NCBI GenBank assembly: GCA_023440945.1
Contig: JAEZRL010000354.1
Coordinates: 1 to 7,422, forward strand
Length of the DNA stretch: 7,422 bases
Source of the DNA: Bacteroidota bacterium
GTDB lineage: Bacteria > Bacteroidota > Bacteroidia > Chitinophagales > Chitinophagaceae
Reading direction: 5' to 3'
The first letter of the stretch is position 1; every line of letters starts with the position of its first letter. Below, one piece after another: positions 1 to 7,422 of the stretch. The notes under the pieces were generated by a model. That model was not told the origin of the DNA, did not search any database, and saw only the letters and a program-made list of their open reading frames with translations. The position numbers and the translations under genes were made by a program.

Positions 1-1976
1 AAGTTAACCTGTCCAACTTTTGACCATCCGCCTCTTACTCTCAAAAAGCTGATGATATCGCTGCTTTTAATTGCTTCGAAAGCATCGCTTGCTATGAAGG
101 AAAGATCCACGGAAGGATAAAAGAATGAACGGTTTTCAGGCGCTAACATAGAAACCCAGTCATTGCGGCCTGTGCCATGCAGATACAAAAAGCCTTTATA
201 GCCAATTCGTAAATCTCCGTAAACGCCCATTTGACGAGCTTTATAATTAGATTCACCCACAGAAGGTGTTCCTACTCCATTGCTTACGTTATATAAATCA
301 GGCACTACTAAACCGTTTGCAGTAACACTTAAATATTTTGCCTGGTTCTGCAACCATTGACCACCTGCAATTAAATTTACACTGAAGTCTCCTACCTGTT
401 TATTAACCTGGGCAAACAAATCACTCAATAATTGAGTTGTATAGCTGCTACCGTCATTTACAGAAGCAGAGATATCTGATTTTGAACTTGCATCCGTATT
501 TTCTGCATATTCTGTATAATTGAATGCTCCAACTATGTTTTTATTGGAATAGTTTCTTGTTGTTATACCCTGACGTGCAATCAAGTCCAATCCCTTTACA
601 GGTGTAAATCTTACTTCCACATTACCTATCAAATAGTCATTGCGCTGGTTTGACCTGTAGTTGTCTGCAGAAAAATAAGGATTCTGATACCATGGGTTAT
701 AAAAACCATTTGGATTTGCAAATGGATCAGTTCTCCAGTTTTTATATTTTGTAATATCCACATTTGAAGGCATGTTCAACATGTTTCCATACATGCTCCC
801 GGTTTGAGTTGTGATATCATACCGGTTTTGTGTGTAAGATGTGCTGTAAGTGACATTTATTTTATTACCAATTTTACGGGTACCATTTGCTCTTAAAGAA
901 GTGCGGTTGTACTTATCACCAGGTGTAGTGCCTGTTACATTAACATATTGACCTGAGATATAAAGCGTGGAGTTTTGATCACCACTTGTAATAGAAAAAT
1001 CTGATTGGTTGGTAATACCTGTTTCCCAAAACTTATTATGTCCTTCATTGAAGGAGTAATAAGCTGAATCTTGCGAACCATCTTCCAAAGGAGGACCTAA
1101 TGGTCTTTTAACACCATCAAAGCGAGGGCCATAAGATTGATTTTCTAAATAAGAAAAGCCTGGATTGCCATTTTCATCAACTCCATAACCATTTCCACCT
1201 GCACCAAAATTCTTTTGAATCTTTGGATAAAAGGCAACAGATTCCAAAGAAGTTGTTTGAGCAACTCGCACTTCTGTTTTACCTGCTTTACCTTTTTTGG
1301 TTGTAACAATAAGTGCGCCGTTAGATGCCTGAGAACCATACAAAGCGGCAGCACCCGCACCATTTAAAACTACGATTTCTTCAATATCTGCAGGATTTAA
1401 ATTACCTAAAACAGAATTAGGTACAATTACATTATCCAATACAATCAATGCTTGGTTATTCCCAGTTAAAGAACGCTGACCTCTAAGAATCAAACGGTAA
1501 TTAGGGTTTACACCACCACCTGTTCCGCTGATCTGCAAACCTGCAACTTTACCCTGCAAACCTGCACCCACCGTTACAGCCTTACCATTTGTAAGTACTT
1601 CAGGACGTATAACTGTGCTTGCGGTTCCCTGTTCTTTACGTTTAACACGGATACCACCTGCTGTTACAATTACCTCATCCATTGTATTTGCAGTAGCATT
1701 TAAAGCTACCTGCATTGTACTACCAGTAACTTTAACCTCCTGGGTACTGAAATTAATGGAAGAAATTACAAGGACATCTCCATTTTTTGCATTGATCTTA
1801 AAGTTTCCTTGTTCATCTGAAGAAGTTCCGGTGTTTGTTCCTTTAATCAACACGGTTGCACCAACAACAGGTTGCCCGTTTTGATCTACTACCTTCCCGG
1901 AGATGGTAGAATTTTGTGCAGTACTTACTAAAACAGTTAATAGTAGTACTGTAAACAGTGCTAGAATTTTTCTCAT
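1..1976 (-). CDS. SusC/RagA-family TonB-linked outer membrane transporter, 3' end cut off by window edge
   Basis: This is an outer-membrane beta-barrel transporter that imports an oligomeric nutrient, powered by TonB/ExbBD; the substrate is unknown. The frame stays open from ATG at 1976 to the left edge, giving 658 codons. Residues 1-20 are a signal peptide (MRKILALFTVLLLTVLVSTA, then QN). Residues about 25-93 form a carboxypeptidase-regulatory-like domain (ISGKVVDQNGQPVVGATVLI). A TonB box, EVIVTA, sits at 101-106. The plug follows, with the SusC signature near 201-229 (AAALYGSQASNGALIVTTKK). The visible end (FFYPSVDLSF...FLRVRGGWSKVGQ) aligns with about residue 640 of the 1025-aa SusC at 3963-7040, so roughly 350-400 residues are missing. 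There is no STN domain, so a sigma-regulator role is unlikely. The start is preceded by an A-rich leader (CAAAACTAAAAGCAC). It lies downstream of a terminator and so probably has its own promoter. Its G+C looks lower than that of the other SusC. The family assignment is secure. Confidence 0.95.
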   Translation of the reverse strand, partial: MRKILALFTVLLLTVLVSTAQNSTISGKVVDQNGQPVVGATVLIKGTNTGTSSDEQGNFKINAKNGDVLVISSINFSTQEVKVTGSTMQVALNATANTMDEVIVTAGGIRVKRKEQGTASTVIRPEVLTNGKAVTVGAGLQGKVAGLQISGTGGGVNPNYRLILRGQRSLTGNNQALIVLDNVIVPNSVLGNLNPADIEEIVVLNGAGAAALYGSQASNGALIVTTKKGKAGKTEVRVAQTTSLESVAFYPKIQKNFGAGGNGYGVDENGNPGFSYLENQSYGPRFDGVKRPLGPPLEDGSQDSAYYSFNEGHNKFWETGITNQSDFSITSGDQNSTLYISGQYVNVTGTTPGDKYNRTSLRANGTRKIGNKINVTYSTSYTQNRYDITTQTGSMYGNMLNMPSNVDITKYKNWRTDPFANPNGFYNPWYQNPYFSADNYRSNQRNDYLIGNVEVRFTPVKGLDLIARQGITTRNYSNKNIVGAFNYTEYAENTDASSKSDISASVNDGSSYTTQLLSDLFAQVNKQVGDFSVNLIAGGQWLQNQAKYLSVTANGLVVPDLYNVSNGVGTPSVGESNYKARQMGVYGDLRIGYKGFLYLHGTGRNDWVSMLAPENRSFFYPSVDLSFIASDAFEAIKSSDIISFLRVRGGWSKVGQVN

Positions 1977-2288
1977 GTGCTTTTAGTTTTGAAAATTATC
2001 GGGGTAAATATAGGTGTTTTAATAAAACGTTAAATGCTTTAAGTGGTTATTAATTATTTTTAGAGCCAAAATAACTTGACAAAAGAGGCCGCTGTTATGC
2101 TGCACCTTTATTACATTCTCTTTTTCTTATTGATATCTTACTTATACTCTACACATAATGACAGATTAATTGAATAATGCTTTTATTTTGATTCCCAAGT
2201 ACTATAAGGGCACGAAGAAGAACTTTCGAATTGTGTGTGTTTTGGAACATGGCAAGTTGTACTTATATAATAGCAGGCAGGTACAGGC
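1977..2288. other. Non-coding gap between the SusCD terminator and the second SusC gene
   Basis: These A/T-rich 310 bases separate the terminated SusC-SusD unit from the next SusC gene and should hold that gene's promoter and leader, on the minus strand. I found no convincing reading frame and no tRNA-like or IS-like structure. The closest thing to the Bacteroidota -7 element (TAnnTTTG) is TTATTTTG on the minus strand at 2074-2067, about 90 bases before the start codon. It has one mismatch, and I see no TTG at the expected -33 spacing, so I do not call it a promoter. Confidence 0.6.
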
Positions 2289-2325
2289 AAAAAAAACGAG
2301 ACTCAAAAAAATGAGTCCCGTTTTT
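2289..2325 (-). terminator. Rho-independent terminator after the SusD gene
   Basis: Read on the minus strand, a stem CGGGACTCA (2320-2312) pairs with TGAGTCTCG (2305-2297). There is one G-U wobble and a six-base loop of T. The stem is extended by five A-U pairs and followed by a run of eight T (2296-2289). It starts about 20 bases beyond the SusD stop codon, the expected place to end the SusC-SusD transcript. Flanking A and T tracts also give it a terminator shape on the plus strand, but the wobble becomes an A-C mismatch there. The minus orientation therefore fits better, and no plus-strand gene needs it. Confidence 0.85.
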
Positions 2326-2344
2326 GTTTTTTTAATACAAACTA

Positions 2345-3859
2345 TCAGAAACCAGGGTTTTGTGTAAGATTGGTATTATTGTCAATTTCACGCTGCGGTA
2401 TGGGGAACAGCAACTGATTCTCAGTAAATGTTTTTCCGAAAGTGGTCGTGTGCCCAACAAAATCATCAAAATTCTTAGTAATATCATTTCTAACCTTTCT
2501 GGTACGAACCATATCAAACCACATCTTTCCTTCATAACACAATTCCAGGTAACGCTGAGTCCATACTTCTTTTTCAAAAGCATCCTGGCCCATGCTGCCA
2601 ATTGGCGCTAAGTCAGCTCTTTTACGAATCGCATTAACATAACTGATAGCTGTTGCATTAGGGCCACCTTCAGCACGGTTTGATGCTTCTGCGTACATAA
2701 GCATAACATCTGCCAACCGATAAATGGTATAATTAAGATCGGATTTGGCAGTACTTGTTACAGCCTGCTTATCAAACCATTTGTACAAATAATATCCACC
2801 AAGGTTTACACTGTCTCTCCTCGGGTCACCGGCAGGATAAGCATTAGGATTGCCGGGATACCAGGTATAAAAGAACTGTTTTTCCTTTGCGCGTTTATCT
2901 CCTGCGGGATAGCTTTCTACAAACTGCTTAGTAGGAACAAGCCCGCCAAATTCATCAGAATAAACAGAAACCCTTTTATACAAAGCAAGTGTTTTTGCCG
3001 TAAGATCGTTATTGTTGATACCTGCAACATATTGTACCTGCCAGATAAATTCGCCTTTGTTCTTATTTGCAGGCAGGATCATATCTGTATATTCGGGAAA
3101 GAGCGAATATCCTCCGTTATCAACAACTTCTTTCGAACGTTTTGCAGACTCACCATAATACTGCTGGTCGCCCTGCACGGGATAACCTGCATAAGTTAAA
3201 TAAACATCGGCGAGTAAAGACTTTATCGCACCCATTGACACATAGCCTCCATCATCATTCCAGGGAAGCGTTGACTTTTCTGCTGTAAGCAGATCAGGAA
3301 TAATGATCTCATCATATATCTCTTTTACAGGAGAGCGTTCAGGTCGTACATTGTTAAGATCAGAAACTACTTCTGTAACTTTTGGAACATCGCCAAACAT
3401 TCTTACCAGATAGAAGTAGTACAAAGCTCTTAACGTATGTACCTCTGCCAGCATGTTCATCTTCTCTGTTGTATCCAATGGAATATCCTGTATTTTTTGC
3501 AAAGCCAAATTACAGTTGGCGATTCCATAATACATTCCCTGCCACCAATCAGATATATAAAACGCCTGCGCATCGTAGTTAAGATTATAAAATTTGAAGG
3601 CTTCTGTTTGTGCATTACCATCGGCTTTGCCGGTCATAAAAGGCATCAGTTCCGCAGTATTTCCTCCGTAACCCCCGGCTCCCTGGTCTAACGTGGTAAG
3701 CTCAGAATAGGCTGAGTTTGCAAAAGCTCTCGCAATTTCAGGACTTGTTACATTTGACTCAGGTGTAAGTGAGCCCGTTGGTTTTTCCTCCAGGAATTTT
3801 GTACACGAACATATACCTGCCATGCACAGCATAATTAGTAAGCTCCTTATATTTTTCAT
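2345..3859 (-). CDS. SusD/RagB-family nutrient-binding outer membrane lipoprotein
   Basis: This surface lipoprotein is expected to cap the SusC barrel encoded just upstream and to bind the nutrient, usually an oligosaccharide, before import. It is 504 aa, a normal length for the family. The signal peptide ends in a lipobox ICSC with lipidated Cys19, followed by TKFLEEKPTG, a typical mature SusD start. The N-terminal SusD-like domain (about 20-230) shows DWWQGMYYGIANCN at 104-117 and the hallmark LRALYYFYLVRMFGDVP near 143-159. The C-terminal SusD/RagB domain (about 270-504) shows YRLADVMLMYAEA and AIRKRADL, and ends with LFPIPQREIDNNTNLTQNPGF minus its first residue, the classic closing block. 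In the conserved helix, the usual ER...EL...EG.R reads QRYLELCYEGKMWFDMVR, a small departure. The ATG at 3859 is set by the signal peptide; the leader is A-rich (AATAAAAAATTATTCAG). It lies 103 bases after the SusC stop, likely in the same transcript. The substrate cannot be inferred. Confidence 0.97.
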   Translation of the reverse strand: MKNIRSLLIMLCMAGICSCTKFLEEKPTGSLTPESNVTSPEIARAFANSAYSELTTLDQGAGGYGGNTAELMPFMTGKADGNAQTEAFKFYNLNYDAQAFYISDWWQGMYYGIANCNLALQKIQDIPLDTTEKMNMLAEVHTLRALYYFYLVRMFGDVPKVTEVVSDLNNVRPERSPVKEIYDEIIIPDLLTAEKSTLPWNDDGGYVSMGAIKSLLADVYLTYAGYPVQGDQQYYGESAKRSKEVVDNGGYSLFPEYTDMILPANKNKGEFIWQVQYVAGINNNDLTAKTLALYKRVSVYSDEFGGLVPTKQFVESYPAGDKRAKEKQFFYTWYPGNPNAYPAGDPRRDSVNLGGYYLYKWFDKQAVTSTAKSDLNYTIYRLADVMLMYAEASNRAEGGPNATAISYVNAIRKRADLAPIGSMGQDAFEKEVWTQRYLELCYEGKMWFDMVRTRKVRNDITKNFDDFVGHTTTFGKTFTENQLLFPIPQREIDNNTNLTQNPGF

Positions 3860-3962
3860 CTGAATAATTTTTTATTGTTTTTAGACGACAGATGTAACCT
3901 TGCATTTTCATATCTTTTTTTGTAAGAATTTATCCTGCCCGGTTTCACTATCATATCAAAAA
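3860..3962 (-). other. 103-base gap between paired SusC and SusD genes
   Basis: This A/T-rich spacer lies between the SusC stop (TAA, 3965-3963) and the SusD start codon. It holds no terminator-like hairpin, so read-through from SusC to SusD is expected. A seven-base direct repeat TCATATC (plus strand) occurs at 3908-3914 and 3951-3957. A weak A/T-only hairpin (AATAA/TTATT, 3863-3876) sits just before the SusD start. Neither is strong enough to name as a regulatory site. Confidence 0.45.
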
Positions 3963-6900
3963 TTAGAAACTAAGATTCAAACCAAGGTTCACTACCCGGG
4001 GGTGCGGATAAGGGAAGAAGTCCTGGTTTTGTGTAAGGTTACCACCAAATGTGAGCACCTCAGGATCGTAGCCTGTATACTTTGTTATAAGGAAAAGATT
4101 CTGTGCACTTACATAAAAACGAAGACGATTGATACCCCACCTGTCTATAAGATTATCAGGCAAAGTATATCCCAGAACAAAATTCTGCCCTCTTATAAAT
4201 GATCCGTTTTCCACCCACCAGCTATCAATATGTGTTTGATAGAAAGAGCCGTAATATCTTATCTCAGCTATCATACTGTTTTGATTTTCTGGTGTCCAGG
4301 CATTTAAAACAGTGGCGAGACTGTTTGCAATACCCTGCCTGTCTTCAGTTGAATGTTTGAAGTTGGCAACGGTGTTCACACTCTGAACAAAACGGATATC
4401 AAAAGTGAAATCAAAGTTTTTATACGTGATGGTATTGATGATGTCGCCTGTCCATTTTGGATAAGCATTACCTAATCTTGTAAGGTCATCATCATTTATC
4501 TGTCCATCATTGTTTCTATCCTGCCATTTAACATCACCCGGCTTTAAATTATACTTCGCAGCTTCTGCAGCATCTTTGATGCTCCAGGTACCTTCACGTA
4601 CATAACCCCAGAAAGTGCCGATAGGCCAGCCCACACGCAAAATATTTGTTTCGCCCAGGAACCATGGACCCGGATAAATATCATCGTTCTTCACACCAAG
4701 ATGTAAAATTTTATTCTTGTTGGAAGTAACATTGATATCAGTTGTCCACGTAAAGTTCTTATTTTGAACATTGATTGTATTGAGCGAAAGTTCAATTCCG
4801 GTATTTTGTAAAGAACCAATGTTTTCATATACAGAAGACAAACCTGAAGTCCAAGGAATAGGTGCATTAAGCAAAAGGTCTTTTGTTACACGATGATAAT
4901 AATCTGCTGTTAGATTGATCCTGTTCTTAAAGAGACCCAATTCAAGACCAACATCTGCTTGGTTAACCCTTTCCCATCTCAAATCAGGATTACCAAAACT
5001 GCTGCGTGAAATAGTCGGCTGCCTGTCGCCGTTCAAAGTAACAGTACCCGAACCAAGTAACTGGATAGAATTGTATGTTCCTATTTCCTGGTTACCGGTA
5101 GAACCATAACTTCCGCGTAATTTCAGTTCACTTATAACGTTGTTATCCCTCATAAACTCTTCCTGCGAAATTCTCCAGGCTGCGCCTACTGAAGGAAAGA
5201 AAGCGTATTTGTTATTGGCTCCGAATTTGGAAGAACCATCATAGCGCCCTGTTGCAGTAAAGAGGTATTTATCCTGAATGTTATAGGTTAAGCGGGCAAA
5301 GTAAGAGTTCATTGTCCACTGGTTATCAGAAGAACTTGGCGGATTGTGAATAGTTCCTGCGCCAAGGTTATGCCACCCCCAATAATCGTCTATAAAATTC
5401 TCCGCTTCAGCATAAGAATATTCCTGGTATCTCTTCTGCCAGGAAAGACCAAGCAAAGCAGTTAAACGCTGATTGGCATTGATGCGTTTGTTCCATGTAA
5501 AATAGTTTTCGCTCTGCCAATAAGTGGTCATCCAGTTATTAATGGTTGCAACACCTTTCTGATCGTAGGACAATGAGCGTAAGCCTCTGCCGGAATAGAA
5601 GTTATTTTTCTGCCCACTCACATCAAAACCGAAATCAGTTTTGAAATCAAGATCAGGCGTAATGTGAACAGTTGCATAAATATCACCCACAGTATGAAGC
5701 AAATTTTCCAAGGTATAACGATTCTTGGCAATGTTAACAGGATTGCTTCCGCCTTCCATGCCGGGAAAATCGCTGTTACCGCCCCAGGTTCCGTCAGGAT
5801 ATTGGATCGGGATAATAGGCAGTTCTTCTATTACCATACGTGAAACATTCAATCCGCCGTTTGCATCAGAAACCATTCTTTCGGTGCTTTTAACAAGCGC
5901 CATGCTTCCGCCGATACGAAGCCATTTTTTTACGTCCTGGTCAAGTGTAAATCTTGCAGAATATCGCTTGAACCATGATTCTATCATCAAGCCATTCTGA
6001 TCAAGATAACCTAGCGACAAGCTGTATAAAGTTTTATCAGAGCCGCCTTGCATGGTCAGCTGATGACTATTACTCCAGGATGGCTTATAGACCTCTTTTT
6101 CCCAATTGGTATTGTATAAAGGTTTGCCATTTACATCAAAAAGTTTAGGGAAGTCAGCAGGATCATTCGGTACATATTTCCCCTGTGCATAACCTAAAGA
6201 ATCATATTTTTTTGCATTGGCATAAGCAAGATTATACACTTTCATAAATTCTTCTGAATTTAATGCTCTCAAATGCCTTTGCAAAGTGTTGAGCGAAACA
6301 TAAGCATCATAAGAAATTCTTGGCTCTCCTTTAATACCACGTTTGGTAGTGATAATAATTACACCATTAGCACCTCTTGCACCATAGATAGCTGTGGCAG
6401 AGGCATCTTTCAGCACTTCGAGTGAAGCAATGTCATTCGGGTTAAGTGTGGTAGCATCAACACCTATCACTCCATCTACCACATACAATGGTTCAAGACT
6501 TGAGTTGATAGAACTGATACCGCGAATACGCACTTTTGCTGGTTCGCCTGGAGCACTTGAGTTAACGCTCACCTGCACACCCGCCACTTTACCTTGTAGG
6601 GCCTGTGATACATCTGTTGTAGGCCGGTCGAGTAACCTATCTGATTTTACCGTTACCACAGAACCTGTCAAATCTGATTTTCTCGCCGTTCCATAACCAA
6701 TAACCACTACTTCATTTAATGTACCGCTAACACTGCTCATCTGAACATTCACGGCTGATTTATCACCAACTGTTACCTGCTGTGTTTGCATACCTGTATA
6801 ACTGAAAACAAGTACTGAAGAATTCGAAGGAACAGAGATGGAAAAGTTTCCACTTATGTCTGTTACGGTACCCGTGCCGGTACCCTGTACCTGAACAGAA

Positions 6901-7040
6901 ACATTTGCTATAGGATTATTCACCGAGTCTGTTACGGTGCCTGTTATTGTTCTCGCCTGCCCAAAGGCAAAAACGGAACAGAACAATAGAAAGCATGCTT
7001 GCAGAACAATACATGCCAAAAACCGGTTGTGTTGTTTCAT
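3963..7040 (-). CDS. SusC/RagA-family TonB-linked outer membrane transporter, complete
   Basis: This TonB-dependent outer-membrane transporter pairs with the SusD lipoprotein encoded 103 bases downstream to import an oligomeric nutrient. At 1025 aa it has the usual SusC length. Residues 1-29 are a signal peptide with a hydrophobic core (LACIVLQACFLLFCSVFAFG) and likely cleavage after GQA. Residues about 31-102 form a carboxypeptidase-regulatory-like domain (TITGTVTDSVNNPIANVSV). A TonB box is present at 109-116 (NEVVVIGY). The plug domain continues to about 235 and carries RIRGISSIN, PLYVVDGV and the SusC signature at 208-232 (EVLKDASATAIYGARGANG, then VIIITT). The remainder is beta-barrel, ending in PRVVNLGLNLSF with the terminal aromatic residue required for outer-membrane insertion. 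There is no STN domain, so regulation through a FecR-type anti-sigma factor is not expected. The ATG at 7040 is fixed by the signal peptide; no Shine-Dalgarno is seen. Naming the family is secure, but the substrate is unknown. Confidence 0.97.
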   Translation of the reverse strand: MKQHNRFLACIVLQACFLLFCSVFAFGQARTITGTVTDSVNNPIANVSVQVQGTGTGTVTDISGNFSISVPSNSSVLVFSYTGMQTQQVTVGDKSAVNVQMSSVSGTLNEVVVIGYGTARKSDLTGSVVTVKSDRLLDRPTTDVSQALQGKVAGVQVSVNSSAPGEPAKVRIRGISSINSSLEPLYVVDGVIGVDATTLNPNDIASLEVLKDASATAIYGARGANGVIIITTKRGIKGEPRISYDAYVSLNTLQRHLRALNSEEFMKVYNLAYANAKKYDSLGYAQGKYVPNDPADFPKLFDVNGKPLYNTNWEKEVYKPSWSNSHQLTMQGGSDKTLYSLSLGYLDQNGLMIESWFKRYSARFTLDQDVKKWLRIGGSMALVKSTERMVSDANGGLNVSRMVIEELPIIPIQYPDGTWGGNSDFPGMEGGSNPVNIAKNRYTLENLLHTVGDIYATVHITPDLDFKTDFGFDVSGQKNNFYSGRGLRSLSYDQKGVATINNWMTTYWQSENYFTWNKRINANQRLTALLGLSWQKRYQEYSYAEAENFIDDYWGWHNLGAGTIHNPPSSSDNQWTMNSYFARLTYNIQDKYLFTATGRYDGSSKFGANNKYAFFPSVGAAWRISQEEFMRDNNVISELKLRGSYGSTGNQEIGTYNSIQLLGSGTVTLNGDRQPTISRSSFGNPDLRWERVNQADVGLELGLFKNRINLTADYYHRVTKDLLLNAPIPWTSGLSSVYENIGSLQNTGIELSLNTINVQNKNFTWTTDINVTSNKNKILHLGVKNDDIYPGPWFLGETNILRVGWPIGTFWGYVREGTWSIKDAAEAAKYNLKPGDVKWQDRNNDGQINDDDLTRLGNAYPKWTGDIINTITYKNFDFTFDIRFVQSVNTVANFKHSTEDRQGIANSLATVLNAWTPENQNSMIAEIRYYGSFYQTHIDSWWVENGSFIRGQNFVLGYTLPDNLIDRWGINRLRFYVSAQNLFLITKYTGYDPEVLTFGGNLTQNQDFFPYPHPRVVNLGLNLSF

Positions 7041-7101
7041 AGACAGTTTGTTTAGGTTAATAAAAAGATCGTTTGCTTTTATGAGGGCAATAAGGCAGCA
7101 T

Positions 7102-7122
7102 CCATAGCATTAGCAACTATGG
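7102..7122. repeat. Inverted repeat CCATAG/CTATGG in the SusC leader
   Basis: Perfect six-base arms CCATAG (7102-7107) and CTATGG (7117-7122) surround a nine-base spacer, about 62-82 bases upstream of the SusC start codon. A further copy, ACTATGG at 7218-7224, repeats the right arm with one extra matching base (7116-7122). It could be a leader hairpin or a pair of regulator half-sites. Short arms like these also arise by chance. Confidence 0.3.
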
Positions 7123-7174
7123 CAGTAGTATTCATGTGTACGGTAGTGATCTTTAAGGGAAGGAGTAAACAAAT

Positions 7175-7185
7175 CGGTTAAACCG
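7175..7185. repeat. Short palindrome CGGTTAAACCG upstream of SusC
   Basis: This is an 11-base palindrome with a single central base (CGGTT-A-AACCG), about 135 bases upstream of the SusC start. Its size and symmetry would suit a small operator, but no regulator is encoded in the window and the element occurs only once, so the role is a guess. Confidence 0.25.
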
Positions 7186-7422
7186 GGAGCGGAAGTTTTT
7201 ATTAACGGATGTAATACACTATGGTATCATTCTCTCAACAGTATCTTAATGAAAATCAATAAGAAATAAAAGCAGGCGCTCTGTGTTTTTTGATACAGCT
7301 AAACTAAAACGATTTTGCTTATTTACCAACAAAAATTTATGAATGGCTATGCAGAATTTCTTAAAACAAGGCTTGCAGTATGCTGTACATGCTTTCCGTT
7401 AGGGCCTTCTTCTGTTTTGGTT

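Larger units (their letters stand above)
7041..7422. other. Leader and promoter region upstream of the SusC-SusD unit, no clear gene
   Basis: These 382 bases precede the SusC start and should contain the promoter of the SusC-SusD transcript, on the minus strand. I see no exact TAnnTTTG -7 element on that strand. The nearest string is AATTTTTG close to 7330, with one mismatch and no matching -33. Small inverted repeats lie at 7102-7122 and 7175-7185. At the far right, minus-strand frames run in from outside the window and stop at 7347, 7361 and 7399, so the tail of an upstream gene may be present. A plus-strand frame from ATG at 7339 is open for 28 codons to the edge but resembles nothing I recognise. 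Confidence 0.5.

Noticed and set aside
1145..1363. 72-codon minus-strand frame inside the left SusC gene
   Set aside because: It overlaps the well-supported SusC reading frame in a shifted phase and has no features of its own.
2067..2074. TTATTTTG (minus strand) as a -7 promoter element of the left SusC gene
   Set aside because: It has one mismatch to TAnnTTTG and no TTG at the expected upstream distance; in A/T-rich DNA this is likely chance.
2170..2367. 65-codon plus-strand frame starting with TTG
   Set aside because: It runs through the terminator hairpin and into the 3' end of the SusD gene, has no recognisable family, and its C-terminal half is encoded by the A- and T-tracts of the terminator.
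3863..3876. A/T-only hairpin just before the SusD start codon
   Set aside because: Five A-T pairs around a four-base loop in an A/T-rich tract are too weak to claim as a translational control element.
3900..4202. 100-codon plus-strand frame across the SusC 3' end
   Set aside because: Most of it is antisense to the SusC barrel end, which is clearly coding; its composition looks like a shadow frame.
6394..6696. 100-codon plus-strand frame inside SusC
   Set aside because: It lies wholly antisense to the plug and signature region of the SusC gene, with no recognisable domain or signal.

Overview
The window looks like a piece of a Bacteroidota chromosome, and I would guess the Chitinophagaceae or a near relative. 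All three recognisable genes belong to the SusC/SusD (RagA/RagB) outer-membrane nutrient uptake families, which are essentially confined to this phylum. Start codons are preceded by A/T-rich leaders without a clear Shine-Dalgarno sequence, as is usual there. The family-level placement is inference from overall protein style, not proof.

Everything coding is on the minus strand, so the window reads right to left. From the right edge: about 380 bases without a convincing gene (7041-7422) form the leader and promoter region. It is followed by a complete SusC-like TonB-dependent transporter (7040-3963, 1025 aa), a 103-base gap, and a complete SusD-like lipoprotein (3859-2345, 504 aa). A strong rho-independent terminator (about 2325-2289) lies just past the SusD stop. 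After roughly 310 further non-coding bases, a second, different SusC-like transporter begins at 1976 and runs off the left edge, with 658 codons visible. Its own SusD partner, if it has one, would lie beyond the left edge.

The SusC-SusD pair should work as one machine. The SusC protein is a TonB-driven beta-barrel with an internal plug, and the SusD lipoprotein is the surface lid that captures an oligomeric nutrient (usually a glycan, sometimes peptide). No glycoside hydrolase, peptidase, sensor or sigma/anti-sigma gene is visible, so the substrate cannot be named. Both SusC proteins go straight from signal peptide to carboxypeptidase-regulatory-like domain and lack an STN signalling domain. 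Neither is therefore expected to signal through a FecR-type anti-sigma factor.

I see no RNA gene, mobile element or CRISPR array. The window is mostly ordinary accessory nutrient-uptake DNA. The points worth a second look are the compositional difference between the two SusC genes, the spacing and regulatory layout, and small inverted repeats in the leader. I found no evidence of a new kind of system.
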